DNA of 64,000 nt from Rhizobium redzepovicii (GTDB lineage Bacteria; Pseudomonadota; Alphaproteobacteria; Rhizobiales; Rhizobiaceae): NCBI RefSeq assembly GCF_019793435.1, contig NZ_JAILYH010000020.1, positions 62,001 to 126,000 of the forward strand, read 5' to 3'. Below, piece by piece: positions 43,046 to 52,553 of the stretch (its first letter is position 1; each line of letters opens with the position of its first letter). Under the pieces are notes generated by a model. The model saw only the letters and a program-made list of their open reading frames with translations, did no database searches and was not told the DNA's origin. The position numbers and the translations under genes are program-made.

Positions 43046-43966
43046 ATGAACAGGCAGCAATCCAATCAACGATCCGATATCTACAGCCGCATCACCACCA
43101 AGATCATCGCCGATCTCAAACAGGGCGTCCGTCCATGGACCAAGCCATGGACGACGGGAGGCTGGACAGCCGAGGTCAGCCGGCCACTGCGCCACAATGG
43201 CCAACCCTACACCGGCATCAATGCTCTGCTCCTCTGGTCTGAAGCCATCGCCCGCGGCTTTGCATCACCAAGGTGGATGACGTTTCGCCAGGCAATCGAG
43301 CTCGGCGGCGCCGTCCGCAGGGGCGAAACCGGCACGACCGTCGTCTTCGCCAGCTCTTTCATCCGCGCCGAGACGACGGAGACAGGCGCCGAAATCGAAC
43401 GCGACATCCCCTTCCTGAAAACCTACACCGTGTTCAACACCGACCAGATCACCGGCCTTGATGGCCTTGCCCATTCCATCGCGCCTGACCAGGATTGGAT
43501 GAGCCGCATCGGTGCTGCCGGCCGCTTCTTTGCCAATACCGGCGCCCTGATCCGCCATGGAGGATCGGCGGCCTATTATGCTGCTGCCCGTGACTACATC
43601 CAGATGCCGTGCTTCGACGCCTTCCGGGACGATGCATCCTATGTCGCCGTTCTCAGTCACGAGATGACGCACTGGACCGCTGCACCGCGAAGGCTCGATC
43701 GGGATCTCAGCCGCTATGCGAAAGACAGGAGCGAACGCGCCCGCGAAGAGCTCATTGCCGAACTCGGCAGCTGCTTTCTCTGCGCCGATCTTGGTATCGT
43801 CCCCGAGCTCGAACCACGCCCCGACCATGCAAGCTATCTCGATGACTGGCTCAAGGTTCTCGGCAGCGACAAGCGTGCCATCTTTTCAGCGGCAGCTCAT
43901 GCCCAGCGCGCGGTCGACTATCTGCATGACTTGCAGCCGGACCTCAACGAGGAGGAGGCGGCGTGA
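43046..43966 (+). CDS. ardC: ArdC-like antirestriction protein
   Basis: Protein of 306 aa. The N-terminal domain (about residues 5-125) is the ArdC single-strand DNA-binding domain, starting RSDIYSRITTKIIADL and including WTKPW and YTGINALLLW. The C-terminal domain is a zincin-like metallopeptidase with the HEMTHW motif near 208-213 and a downstream Glu in REELIAELGSCFLC. ArdC proteins protect incoming plasmid DNA from restriction and are typical of conjugative-plasmid leading regions. ATG 43046 has ACGGAGG upstream. A structured leader precedes it. Confidence 0.93.
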   Translation: MNRQQSNQRSDIYSRITTKIIADLKQGVRPWTKPWTTGGWTAEVSRPLRHNGQPYTGINALLLWSEAIARGFASPRWMTFRQAIELGGAVRRGETGTTVVFASSFIRAETTETGAEIERDIPFLKTYTVFNTDQITGLDGLAHSIAPDQDWMSRIGAAGRFFANTGALIRHGGSAAYYAAARDYIQMPCFDAFRDDASYVAVLSHEMTHWTAAPRRLDRDLSRYAKDRSERAREELIAELGSCFLCADLGIVPELEPRPDHASYLDDWLKVLGSDKRAIFSAAAHAQRAVDYLHDLQPDLNEEEAA

Positions 43967-44076
43967 GCCGTCTCCTTCTTAGCCACCCGGACGCCGCCCA
44001 CTGCCGCGACCCGACGGCCGCAAGCTCCTATCCCGCGAACCGGCGTCTAAAATCGTCAGGCATTGACCTCGCGCAG

Positions 44077-44355
44077 CTAGTGGGGCGTGTTCACCGGCAT
44101 ATTGAAGTGACGCGCGAAGTATTCCGACGGCGTCGTCATGCGGCCCGTGGTGAGAACCAGCGCATCCCCTCGACCGTCGATGCTGAAAATCACGCGACTG
44201 TGCAGGCTTGCAACCTCCTCCGGCAGATCCTCCCTTAGCATCGCGATGGCGGAAGCCATCGTCCGCCGAGGGCGAACGAGAACGATGTCCCGCGCGAACG
44301 AGTCGTCGTGCGTAGCATCGAGAGAAGCGTTGATGACAGCGGGTCGTCGGATGAT
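44077..44355 (-). pseudogene. Truncated protein fragment, unrecognised
   Basis: On the minus strand an open frame begins directly after a stop at 44356 and reads convincingly as protein (AVINASLDATHDDSFARDIV onward, then RVIFSIDGRGDALVLTTGRM, ending NMPVNTPH). It has no ATG until 44259. It looks like the C-terminal remainder of a larger gene whose 5' part has been lost. Family unknown. Confidence 0.35.
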
Positions 44356-44683
44356 CTATTTGGAACTAGCAAAAAATATTGCTTTGATAAATTTGCGCTG
44401 ACAGCTTTGGCCGCGGCCTCAACACGAGCGGGTGCCTGCAGCCGCTGGCGCGCATTGGAAAGATGGAGGCGGACGGTTTGAATGGATAAGTTTCAGTCTC
44501 CTATGGATAGCACCGTCACTATCGCCGTCGGATAAAAGCTGCAAACAACGTCTTTCCTGTTTCGTCAGATCCTGCCTGGGATTAGCGATCTCTCCGTCCA
44601 AACGCGTTGGACCCGTTCATGAAATCTGTTTTCGCTTGGCGCGTAATGCCGGATAGACACTGGAGAGCCAACCATCGGCGCCC

Positions 44684-45001
44684 TCACCGGTAGGTCATGT
44701 TCCAGCCGAGTTCGCCGGTGCGCAACGCGCTCCATATGCTGAGCGGCGACGGAGATAGGGAACGCACGGGCGGGGGCAGTCGGTCCCGCCTCCCTTGACG
44801 GCCGCTATGCTGAGGCTCCTGCGGCTGCCCTTGTTCCGCCCTTAGCGTGGCGAGAATTCCCGAAATCCGCCTCACGGCGCCGCTATGCTGATTTCTCCGA
44901 TACTCTTCATTGTTTGATTGCAACCCGCCTGCGGACGGGTTGCCTGATCGTCCCTGATGACTACCGGCAGCCATGCGATCGGGCTGGCGGATGATTCGCA
45001 T
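44684..45001 (-). CDS. Hypothetical protein downstream of the T4SS regulator
   Basis: Frame of 105 aa, rich in Arg, Gln, Ser and Pro, with no recognised domain. A good GGAGTG site lies just before its ATG, and it starts 26 bases after the stop of the winged-helix regulator gene on the same strand, so it may be co-transcribed. The composition is low-complexity, so coding status is uncertain. Confidence 0.38.
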   Translation of the reverse strand: MRIIRQPDRMAAGSHQGRSGNPSAGGLQSNNEEYRRNQHSGAVRRISGILATLRAEQGQPQEPQHSGRQGRRDRLPPPVRSLSPSPLSIWSALRTGELGWNMTYR

Positions 45002-45027
45002 CTCACTCCATTAAAGCCGAAGATCAG

Positions 45028-45399
45028 TCAGTTTAACCCCGCCTCCTGGCTGGCGCGGAAAGAGCTCAGCTTGCTCAGGAGGTCCTGAGAGATCTCGAAT
45101 TGCCGCGCCGTCCCCCGGCCCATGGCGTTCTTCCCCATCGTCTCCACCAGCATTCCCCGCTTTACCAAAAGGTCGACCGTCTCCTTCACACCGCTGCGTG
45201 TTAGCTCGGTAATCTCAATTATATTAGAGAGGGTTAGCTTCTGATGGGCCTGAGTCATCGTATAGAGGATCGTCATCATGCCGATCTGCTTCAGCCTCGC
45301 CTGCGGGGTCTCGTCCTCCAGCGGATGGTCGAGGATCTCATGGAGAATGAGTCCCGAGAAGGCAAGGTTGTGCCATTGCGTTTTAATCGCGCTTGTCAT
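45028..45399 (-). CDS. Winged-helix (MarR-like) transcriptional regulator
   Basis: Small DNA-binding protein of 123 aa. A winged-helix core is visible: IGMMTILYTMTQAHQKLTLS, then IIEITELTRSGVKETVDLLV as recognition region and a wing around MLVETMGKNAMGRGTARQF. It is read divergently from the type IV secretion operon with a 98-base gap that contains AT-rich -10-like sequence (TTATATA), so it is a likely regulator of that operon. Confidence 0.8.
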   Translation of the reverse strand: MTSAIKTQWHNLAFSGLILHEILDHPLEDETPQARLKQIGMMTILYTMTQAHQKLTLSNIIEITELTRSGVKETVDLLVKRGMLVETMGKNAMGRGTARQFEISQDLLSKLSSFRASQEAGLN

Positions 45400-45497
45400 G
45401 TCATTTAACTATGTTATATACGACAGTATAAACGCGGGCAGGCAGATTGAGTCTCCCGAAACGCAATAGGGCGCCATCGTCTCGAAGGATCCTGTTC

Positions 45498-46034
45498 ATG
45501 AAAAGCCTTCTCCTGAATTCACTGCTTACGGTCTGCTTCGTTGCGCCACCCTATCTTATTTTCGGCAGTAAAGCGCGGGCCGAGGATTGGGGATGCCAGG
45601 TTATTCTATGCCTTTCCAATCCCGGCGGGCCGACGCAATATGCAGAATGCCGGCCGCCGATCCAGAAGCTGTGGCGGGAGCTTGCCGAGGGGCACTCATT
45701 CCCGACCTGTAGCGGCGTCGGTTTTCAGAGTTCGCGGCCTGGCTATGAACCCTATTATTGCGATGCGGGGTACAAGCTCACGACTGATAGCGGTCGCGGC
45801 GGTCGGCAAGCAACCTGCGTATCGACATCGCCGCAGCCGGTGAGCAACAGCCTCTGCTGGGATGGGAACGACTATACTTCCCGCGACAATTCGGTCCTGT
45901 CGCCACATTGGCAGCGCGTGGACGGGCACCGCCAGTGCATCGGCTATCCGACAACGCGCCCGAATGTGCGATCGCAGCCGCACTATGTCGATGTCACCAT
46001 CGACGGCGCCGGTAAACAGCGCGTTTGGTATTGA
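45498..46034 (+). CDS. TrbM-like Cys-rich secreted protein of the T4SS cluster
   Basis: Exported protein of 178 aa with a signal peptide ending near ARAED. The mature part has many cysteines; the first block, DWGCQVILCLSNPGG and ECRPPIQKLWRELAEGHSFP, resembles TrbM-family conjugal transfer proteins. ATG 45498 has GAAGGA at 45484-45489. It heads the virB operon. Disulfide-bonded folding in the periplasm is expected. The assignment to TrbM rests on the N-terminal half only. Confidence 0.72.
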   Translation: MKSLLLNSLLTVCFVAPPYLIFGSKARAEDWGCQVILCLSNPGGPTQYAECRPPIQKLWRELAEGHSFPTCSGVGFQSSRPGYEPYYCDAGYKLTTDSGRGGRQATCVSTSPQPVSNSLCWDGNDYTSRDNSVLSPHWQRVDGHRQCIGYPTTRPNVRSQPHYVDVTIDGAGKQRVWY

Positions 46035-46037
46035 CCG

Positions 46038-46679
46038 ATGGGTGCTGCATTCGTCGAAATCGCGCAAACCTGCGCGCCGATGGTTCAGGTGGAGACGCTG
46101 GCCGGCATTGTCAGCCTTGAGAGCCGGTTTCAGCCCTTCGCCATCCGCATCAACAGCGGCCCACCACTCGCTGCTCAACCCGCATCGAAGGCGGAGGCGA
46201 TCGAGGTCACGACGTCTCTGATTGCCGATCACCAGGATATTCAGATCGGGCTCGGCGGTATCGCGATAGAGGCGCTTCAAAAATTGAAGCTATCCGTCGC
46301 CGACGCCTTCGATCCCTGCATGAACCTCAAGGCCACGGCTACGCTTCTCGACGGATACTACCGCGCCGCATTACGCGCGGGGGATCCGGCTCAGGCCGAA
46401 AGGGTGATGCTCCAGTCCTATTATGGCCGCGATGATCGATCCCTCGGCGCCATGGTCAAATATGACGAGCAGGTACGCCAGGAAGTAAAGCAGTTATCGC
46501 CGACGCTTGCCTCGCTCACCATCGGCGAACGAGGTGACCAGGCCGGGTCTGGCGTGCCGACGCAAGATGAGGCGCCGCCGGCGCTTGCGAAACAATCCTC
46601 CCAAACCGCTGAGGCCGCATCCTGGGATGTTTTCAGCTCAGGGCGGCGATCCACGGTTCTCGTTTTCCAGAATGATTGA
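46038..46679 (+). CDS. virB1: VirB1 lytic transglycosylase
   Basis: Peptidoglycan-cleaving enzyme of 213 aa that opens the wall for assembly of the secretion channel. The SLT domain spans about residues 5-150, with the catalytic Glu in IVSLESRFQPFAIRIN and the later GLGGIAIE, and LQSYYGR segments typical of VirB1. No strong signal peptide is visible at the annotated start, which begins three bases after the preceding stop. The C-terminal 50 residues are variable. Confidence 0.9.
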   Translation: MGAAFVEIAQTCAPMVQVETLAGIVSLESRFQPFAIRINSGPPLAAQPASKAEAIEVTTSLIADHQDIQIGLGGIAIEALQKLKLSVADAFDPCMNLKATATLLDGYYRAALRAGDPAQAERVMLQSYYGRDDRSLGAMVKYDEQVRQEVKQLSPTLASLTIGERGDQAGSGVPTQDEAPPALAKQSSQTAEAASWDVFSSGRRSTVLVFQND

Positions 46680-46693
46680 TCGGAGCAAAGTGA

Positions 46694-46993
46694 ATGATCT
46701 CCAAAGCCAGCCTTCGCCCCTTTGCCGCATCCACGCTGATGGCGGCCGCCATTGTCATCTGCCTGGTCGAGCCGGCCTTCGCCCAGGCCGCCGGCATCGA
46801 AACCGTGCTGCAGAACATCGTCGACATGCTGACCGGCAATATCGCCCGTCTGCTGGCGGTCATCGCCGTCATCATCATCTGCATTGCCTGGATGTTTGGC
46901 TACATGGATTTGAGGCGGGCCGGCTTCTGGATTATCGGGATCGGCGGCATTTTTGGCGCCACCGAGCTGGTCAACACCATCGTCGGAGGCTGA
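46694..46993 (+). CDS. virB2: VirB2 major pilin
   Basis: Pilin precursor of 99 aa. A long signal sequence with probable cleavage after FAQA is followed by two hydrophobic helices (around residues 52-70 and 75-92) separated by a short polar turn (DLRRAG), the usual VirB2 topology. It builds the pilus. GGAG upstream supports the start. Confidence 0.92.
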   Translation: MISKASLRPFAASTLMAAAIVICLVEPAFAQAAGIETVLQNIVDMLTGNIARLLAVIAVIIICIAWMFGYMDLRRAGFWIIGIGGIFGATELVNTIVGG

Positions 46994-46998
46994 CGGGC

Positions 46999-47337
46999 AT
47001 GGCAAACGCTCCCAGCCTCGAAGAAGACATCCTGTTCCTCGCCTGCACCCGCCCGGCGACGATCGCAGGCGTGACGATGGAGGCGATGGGCGTCAACATC
47101 ATGCTGACGACCATTCTCTACATCACAGCGGGGTCGATCGCCTATGCGCTGATCGGCGTCGTCTTCCACGTCGTGTTCCGGGCGCTCGTCAAGCACGACC
47201 ACAACATGTTTCGGATCCTGATTGCGTGGATCGAAACCCGTGGCCGCTCCCGCAATGCCGCCTATTGGGGCGGCGCCACGCTCTCGCCTCTGACGCTCAC
47301 CCGACGTTATGACGAAAGGGATCTCAGCTTTGTCTAA
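46999..47337 (+). CDS. virB3: VirB3 inner-membrane protein
   Basis: Small membrane protein of 112 aa. The conserved FLACTRPATIAGVTMEA start is diagnostic for VirB3, followed by one or two hydrophobic segments (about 38-65). It cooperates with VirB4 in pilus and channel assembly. It starts 5 bases after the virB2 stop and overlaps the annotated virB4 start by 29 bases. Confidence 0.92.
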   Translation: MANAPSLEEDILFLACTRPATIAGVTMEAMGVNIMLTTILYITAGSIAYALIGVVFHVVFRALVKHDHNMFRILIAWIETRGRSRNAAYWGGATLSPLTLTRRYDERDLSFV

Positions 47338-49696
47338 CATTGCGACGCTCCGGTCGCGCGAGCTCGGGCCGGAAACCTTCATCCCCTATGTCAGGCATGT
47401 CGACGAGACGACCATTGCGCTCGAATCCCGAGCGTTGATGACGATGATCGCTCTCGACGGCGTTTCCTTCGAAACTTCGGACGTCAGGGACCTCAACGAC
47501 CTGCACCGCAGCCTGAACACGCTCTATCGCAATATCGCTGACGAGCGGCTGGCGCTCTGGACGCATCTGGTGCGCCGCCGCGACAATGCTTATCCCGAGG
47601 GACGCTTCGCCAATCCCTTCTCCGACGGTCTGAACGCGCGATACCGCGAGCGCATGGTGAGGGAAGATCTGTTTCGCAACGATCTTTACCTCACCCTTGT
47701 CTGGCATCCCGGCCGGGATCCTGCCGAAAAGGCGGCCAAGCTTCTCTCCCGGCTGCGCAAGGCCCGCCGATCCGATACCGAGCTCGACGGGCAGGCCCTG
47801 AAGCATCTGCGTGACCGCGTGGCGGATGTCGTCGCCGGCCTGAAGCGCTTCGAGCCGCGGCTGCTCACCCTCCACGAACAGGACGGGATCCTGTTCTCCG
47901 AGCCGAGCGAAGTGCTCCACCAGATCGTCGGCGGCCGGCGGGAGCCGATCCCATTGACGGAGGGACGAATTTCCTCGGCAATCTATTCCGACCGGGTCAT
48001 TTTCGGGCGCGAGACCGTCGAGATCCGTCACGAGGCCGACAGCCGCTATGCCGGCATGTTCGGCTTCAAGGAATATCCGGCGACGACGCGCAGCGGCATG
48101 CTCGACGCTATCTTGACCGCACCTTTCGAGCTTATCCTGACGCAGTCCTTCGCTTTCACCTCAAAGGCCGATGCCCGCACGATCATGGGCCGCAAGCAGA
48201 ACCAGATGGTCAGCGCCGGCGACAAGGCGGCCTCACAGATCGAGGAACTCGGCGAGGCGATGGACGATCTCGAATCCAATCGCTTCGTTCTCGGGGAACA
48301 TCATCTTGCGCTTGCCGTCTTCGCGCCCTCGGTCAAGGAACTGACTGATCACATGGCGAAAGCGCGGGCCTATCTCACCAGCGGCGGCGCGGTCGTCGCC
48401 CGCGAGGATCTTGGGCTCGAGGCTGCCTGGTGGGCGCAAGTGCCGGGCAATTTCCGCTACCGGGCGCGCTCGGGAGCGATCACGTCGCGCAACTTCGCAG
48501 CCCTTGCTCCCTATCATTCCTATCCGGCGGGCAAGAAGGACGGCAACGAGTGGGGACCGGCGGTCGCCATGCTCAAGACCGCGTCCGGCTCGCCCTTCTA
48601 TTTCAACTTTCATCACGGCGATCTCGGCAACAGTTTCGTCTGCGGTCCGTCGGGTGCCGGCAAGACGGTGCTCTTGAATTTCATGCTGTCCCAGCTCGAA
48701 AAGCATGACCCGCATATGGTCTTCTTCGACAAGGACCGTGGCGCCGATCTCTTCGTGCGGGCGGCCGGCGGCACCTATCTGCCGCTGAAGAATGGTGTCG
48801 CCACCGGCTGCGCGCCGGTGAAAGCACTGGAATTCACTGCGGAAAACAAAGTATTCCTCACCGGTTGGATCGCCAAGCTGGTCCGATCCGGATCTGGCGA
48901 ATTGTCGATCACCGAGTTGCGCGACATCACCTCGGCGGTCGACGGGGTGGCGGACCTGCCGGTGGAGCGTCGCTCCATCGGCGCCCTGCGCACCTTCCTC
49001 AACAACACCGATCCCGAGGGCATTGCCGCACGTCTCCGACGATGGGAAAAGGGCGGCCCGCTCGGCTGGGTATTCGACAACGAGGCTGACGATATCGGCA
49101 TCGGCGCCAGGTTCATCGGCTACGACATGACCGATTTCCTCGACAATGAGGAGATCCGCACGCCGTTGATGGCCTACCTGTTCTATCGGATCGAGCAGCT
49201 GATCGACGGGCGTCGCATCATCATTGTCATCGACGAGTTCTGGAAGGCGCTGCAGGACGAAGGCTTTCGTGATCTCGCCCAGAACAAACTCAAGACGATC
49301 CGCAAGCAGAACGGTCTCATGCTGTTTGCGACCCAGAGCCCGCGCGATGCCATCGTCTCGCCGATCGCCCACACGATCATCGAGCAGTGCCCGACACAGA
49401 TCTTTCTTCCGAACCCGCGCGGCGACCGCGCCGACTATGTCGACGGCTTCAAGCTGACGGAGCGCGAATTCGAGCTCGTCTCGCGCGAACTCTCCGTCGA
49501 GAGCCGCCGGTTCATCGTCAAGCAGGGGCACAACAGCGTTGTCGCCGAGCTGAACCTCAACGGCTTCGACGACGAACTTGCCATCCTCTCCGGCCGGACC
49601 GCCAATGTCGAGCTTGCCGATGCTATCCGTTTGGAGATCGGCGAGGGACGGGAGGACTGGCTTGCCGTGTTTCATCAGAGGAGGAAGACAGCATGA
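47309..49696 (+). CDS. virB4: VirB4 ATPase
   Basis: Secretion ATPase of 795 aa powering pilin extraction and substrate transfer. The C-terminal motor carries Walker A GPSGAGKTV near residues 444-452 and Walker B RIIIVIDEFWKAL near 633-645, then FATQSPRDA. The N-terminal domain has the CagE/TrbE-type pattern. ATG 47309 overlaps virB3; TTG 47330 with an AAAGGG site is an alternative start. The end overlaps virB5 (ATGA). Confidence 0.95.
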   Translation: MTKGISALSNIATLRSRELGPETFIPYVRHVDETTIALESRALMTMIALDGVSFETSDVRDLNDLHRSLNTLYRNIADERLALWTHLVRRRDNAYPEGRFANPFSDGLNARYRERMVREDLFRNDLYLTLVWHPGRDPAEKAAKLLSRLRKARRSDTELDGQALKHLRDRVADVVAGLKRFEPRLLTLHEQDGILFSEPSEVLHQIVGGRREPIPLTEGRISSAIYSDRVIFGRETVEIRHEADSRYAGMFGFKEYPATTRSGMLDAILTAPFELILTQSFAFTSKADARTIMGRKQNQMVSAGDKAASQIEELGEAMDDLESNRFVLGEHHLALAVFAPSVKELTDHMAKARAYLTSGGAVVAREDLGLEAAWWAQVPGNFRYRARSGAITSRNFAALAPYHSYPAGKKDGNEWGPAVAMLKTASGSPFYFNFHHGDLGNSFVCGPSGAGKTVLLNFMLSQLEKHDPHMVFFDKDRGADLFVRAAGGTYLPLKNGVATGCAPVKALEFTAENKVFLTGWIAKLVRSGSGELSITELRDITSAVDGVADLPVERRSIGALRTFLNNTDPEGIAARLRRWEKGGPLGWVFDNEADDIGIGARFIGYDMTDFLDNEEIRTPLMAYLFYRIEQLIDGRRIIIVIDEFWKALQDEGFRDLAQNKLKTIRKQNGLMLFATQSPRDAIVSPIAHTIIEQCPTQIFLPNPRGDRADYVDGFKLTEREFELVSRELSVESRRFIVKQGHNSVVAELNLNGFDDELAILSGRTANVELADAIRLEIGEGREDWLAVFHQRRKTA

Positions 49697-50394
49697 TCCG
49701 AACAGGAACGATGCGGCCATTGTTTGTATCGGCCGCTCTTTTGGCGTCGGCGATGCTAGCATCGGCGCAGGGCATCCCCGTCATCGATCAGACATCGATC
49801 GCCAAGCAAATCGAGAGCATCGCGCAGCTGAAGTCCCAGCTCGACGCCTTGAACCAGCAGCTCCAACAAGCCCAGCAGCTCTACGGCTCGCTGAACAAGA
49901 TCACCAACATGGCCGACGTCGCCAACCTGCTGAACGATCCGTCGATCCGCAAGGCGCTTCCGCAGGACTTCAACGCGATCGAGGGGCTGTTCAAAGGTTC
50001 CGGCAGCGGCGTCTTCGGTAGTTCCGCTTCCAAATTCGTTCAAGACAATTCCACCTACCGCACCGATGCCGACGATTTCTATGCGCAGGAACTGTCGCGC
50101 ATCCAGAACCAGAACGCCGGGCAGATGAGCCTCGGCCGGCAGATCTACGATGCGGCGACCAAGCGCATCGGCGGCATCGATGAGCTTCGCCAGAAAATCT
50201 CCGGTGCTGCCGACGCCAAGGACATCGCCGATCTGCAGGCCCGCCTCCAGGCCGAGACCGCCTTCTTGCAAGCCGACGTCCTGCGCATGCAGGGCCTGCA
50301 GATGGTCCAGCAGGCTCAGGTGCAGGTCGATGACCAACGCAAGGCTGAGGACTGGCGCAAGCGAATGGACACGATGGGAGCGGCGCTGAAATGA
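49693..50394 (+). CDS. virB5: VirB5 minor pilin
   Basis: Secreted pilus-tip component of 233 aa with a signal peptide ending near ASAQG. The mature protein is mostly helical with a Gln-rich coiled region (QLDALNQQLQQAQQLYG) as in VirB5/TrbJ proteins. It overlaps virB4 upstream and the eexN-like gene downstream by four bases each, so translation is probably coupled. Confidence 0.88.
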   Translation: MIRTGTMRPLFVSAALLASAMLASAQGIPVIDQTSIAKQIESIAQLKSQLDALNQQLQQAQQLYGSLNKITNMADVANLLNDPSIRKALPQDFNAIEGLFKGSGSGVFGSSASKFVQDNSTYRTDADDFYAQELSRIQNQNAGQMSLGRQIYDAATKRIGGIDELRQKISGAADAKDIADLQARLQAETAFLQADVLRMQGLQMVQQAQVQVDDQRKAEDWRKRMDTMGAALK

Positions 50395-50624
50395 AGTGGC
50401 TTCTTTCTAGCGCGGCCATGCTTTTACTGGCGGCCTGCTCCCCACAGGCGGATAAGATTTACACCGTCGATGAGCTCATGGCGGACGATGGTCTGCTCGC
50501 TAGGATTATCGGCGAATGCCGTAACAATCCCGGAGAACTCCGCGATACGCCCAATTGCCGCAACGCCGAGGCAGCCGACGGCAAGCTGCGGCTGGAGCGG
50601 ATGGGCAAATCGTTGGGAGGCTGA
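50391..50624 (+). CDS. eexN: EexN-like entry-exclusion lipoprotein
   Basis: Small lipoprotein of 77 aa. The lipobox LAAC lies near residues 13-16, followed by a short mature part with two further cysteines (GECRNNPGEL and PNCRNAEAA). Size, lipobox and placement between virB5 and virB6 match EexN-type entry-exclusion proteins, which stop uptake of a second copy of the plasmid. Confidence 0.85.
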   Translation: MKWLLSSAAMLLLAACSPQADKIYTVDELMADDGLLARIIGECRNNPGELRDTPNCRNAEAADGKLRLERMGKSLGG

Positions 50625-50626
50625 CG

Positions 50627-51559
50627 ATGTATCAGGTCTTCAGCTTCGTCGACGGACAGTTCAAGACACCGCTGGAAAACTTCATTTCCTCCGGCACCTC
50701 GAATATCGCCAACTGGGTCAGCGGCCCGCTGACGGCGGCACTCACCCTCTATGTCGTGCTCTACGGCTATCTCGTCCTGCGCGGCTCCGTGCAGGAACCG
50801 ATCCTCGAATTCGCCTTCCGGGCGATGAAGCTCGCCATCATCGTCATGCTGGTGAGGAACGCCGGCGACTATCAGACCTACGTCACCAATATCTTCTTCG
50901 ATGCGCTGCCGCGCGAAATCTCGCAGGCGCTGAATTCGGGCACGGCGCCGAGCGCGTCGACCTTCGACAGCCTGCTCGATAAGGGCCAGAAATGCGCCAA
51001 AGAGATATGGTCGCGGGGCTCCTGGCCTATCGATATCGTCACCGGCGTGGGCGGCCTACTGGTTATCGGCGGAAGCTTTCTTGTCGCGGCGATCGGTTAT
51101 ATAGTTTCGCTCTATGCCCGGCTGACGCTTGCCATCGTGCTGGCAATAGGTCCGATCTTCATCGCGCTCGCCATGTTCCAGTCGACCCGCCGGTTCACCG
51201 AATCCTGGATCGGCCAGCTCGTCAATTTCGTCATCCTTCAGGTCCTGGTCGTTGCCATCGGCTCGCTGCTGATCACCTGCATCGATACGACGTTTACGGC
51301 GATCGAAGGTTATAGCGACGTGCTGATGCGGCCGATCGCGCTCTGCGCCATTTGCGTCGCCGCACTCTACGTCTTCTACCAACTGCCCGGCATTGCTTCG
51401 GCTCTTGCGGCGGGCGGGGCGTCGCTCACCTACGGCTACGGCGCCGCCCGCGATGCGCACGAAAGCACGCTCGCCTGGGCGACATCCCACACAGTCAGAG
51501 CGGTCGGCCGCGGCGCGCGTTCCGTCGGCCGCCGCCTGACGCCAGGCCGGACCGAATGA
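50627..51559 (+). CDS. virB6: VirB6 polytopic channel protein
   Basis: Inner-membrane protein of 310 aa with an N-terminal periplasmic part (about residues 1-30) and about five to six hydrophobic helices, including LTAALTLYVVLYGYLVL, the GGLLVIGGSFLVAAIGYIV region and VNFVILQVLVVAIGSLL. A conserved Trp in ESWIGQLVNF is present. The tail is Arg-rich. It forms part of the translocation pore. It starts two bases after the eexN-like stop. Confidence 0.92.
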   Translation: MYQVFSFVDGQFKTPLENFISSGTSNIANWVSGPLTAALTLYVVLYGYLVLRGSVQEPILEFAFRAMKLAIIVMLVRNAGDYQTYVTNIFFDALPREISQALNSGTAPSASTFDSLLDKGQKCAKEIWSRGSWPIDIVTGVGGLLVIGGSFLVAAIGYIVSLYARLTLAIVLAIGPIFIALAMFQSTRRFTESWIGQLVNFVILQVLVVAIGSLLITCIDTTFTAIEGYSDVLMRPIALCAICVAALYVFYQLPGIASALAAGGASLTYGYGAARDAHESTLAWATSHTVRAVGRGARSVGRRLTPGRTE

Positions 51560-51598
51560 CGGTCACCAACGCTTCAGACAATTGAACAGGTTTTTTCG

Positions 51599-51880
51599 AT
51601 GCTTCGTATCGTTTTGTCGTTTTTGCTGACCGCCGGTCTCGTAGGCTGCGGTTCGATTTCCCACCCGCTACCGAAATGTGATGGTTATTCCCGCCGGCCG
51701 CTGAACCGCGCCATGTGGCAATGGCAGGACAGTGGAGGCGAGCAGCCGGCGACCCGGGCCGTTCCCGCTGAGCCGACCAGTCACGCCGCCGCCTATGTGC
51801 CGGAACCATCTTCAGCCACACCGGCCGCTTTCGCGCATTTCGATGTCGCGAGCTCCTACCGTCCATGCGAGGGCGAGTGA
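51599..51880 (+). CDS. virB7: VirB7-like lipoprotein
   Basis: Lipoprotein of 93 aa. The lipobox LVGC ends at residue 17. The mature part is Pro/Ala-rich with two more cysteines (PKCDGYSRRP and YRPCEGE). VirB7 proteins stabilise VirB9 in the outer-membrane core; this one is longer than the classical Agrobacterium VirB7 of about 55 aa. The call rests on position and lipobox. Confidence 0.78.
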   Translation: MLRIVLSFLLTAGLVGCGSISHPLPKCDGYSRRPLNRAMWQWQDSGGEQPATRAVPAEPTSHAAAYVPEPSSATPAAFAHFDVASSYRPCEGE

Positions 51881-51881
51881 C

Positions 51882-52553
51882 ATGGTGACCACGGATAACC
51901 TCAAAAGTTACTTCGACAAGGCCCGCCGATTCGATCAGGACCGGGTGATCCAGGTCGAGCGCTCCGCCCGCATCGCTTGGTTCATCGCTGCTTGCGCCGG
52001 TACGCTTGCTGCCGTTTCCGTCTTTGCCGTTGCCGGCCTCACGCCTTTGAAAACCGTCGAGCCCTTCGTCGTGCGGGTCGATAATTCCACCGGCATCGTC
52101 GATGTGGTTTCGGCGCTGACATCGACCGCCGGCACCTACGACGAGGCCGTCACCAAATATTTCGCGGCCAAATATGTCCGTGCCCGCGAAGGTTACGTCT
52201 GGAGCGAGGGCGAGGAGAATTTTCGCACCGCGGCGTTGCTATCGGCGCAGCCGGAGCAGACTCGATTTGCCGCAGTCTACCGCGGCAGCAATCCAGACTC
52301 CCCGCAGAACATTTATGGCCGCAGTGCCACGTCGCGGATCAACATTGTCTCCATCTCGCTGATCAACGCCAATGTGGCATCCGTCCGCTATATGAGGACG
52401 GTGACCCGCGGTGACGAGGTGCGCACGACGCACTGGGTTGCGACCCTGACCTTTTCCTATGCCAATGCCCCGATGTCCTCGACCGACCGGCTGATCAACC
52501 CGATCGGCTTCGTCGTCAGCGAATATCGCGCCGATCCGGAGGCGATCAATTGA
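51882..52553 (+). CDS. virB8: VirB8 inner-membrane assembly factor
   Basis: Bitopic membrane protein of 223 aa: short cytoplasmic N-terminus, one membrane helix at about residues 29-52 and a periplasmic domain with an NTF2-like fold. Conserved VirB8 segments are ARIAWFIAACAG, LKTVEPFVVRVDNSTG and the C-terminal NPIGFVVSEYRADPE. ATG 51882 follows the virB7 stop by one base. It nucleates assembly of VirB9-VirB10. Confidence 0.93.
   Translation: MVTTDNLKSYFDKARRFDQDRVIQVERSARIAWFIAACAGTLAAVSVFAVAGLTPLKTVEPFVVRVDNSTGIVDVVSALTSTAGTYDEAVTKYFAAKYVRAREGYVWSEGEENFRTAALLSAQPEQTRFAAVYRGSNPDSPQNIYGRSATSRINIVSISLINANVASVRYMRTVTRGDEVRTTHWVATLTFSYANAPMSSTDRLINPIGFVVSEYRADPEAIN

Noticed and set aside
42651..43049. 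132-aa ORF before ardC
   Set aside because: It runs through the nested hairpin region and has composition dictated by the palindromes.
43963..44238. 91-aa ORF overlapping the end of ardC
   Set aside because: Starts with GTG at the ardC stop, has no family resemblance, and the opposite strand carries a more protein-like frame.
44419..44601. LuxR-type helix-turn-helix fragment (LTKQERRCLQLLSDGDSDGA on the minus strand)
   Set aside because: Only a short stretch resembles the motif, the recognition helix is not convincing and the rest is unrelated.
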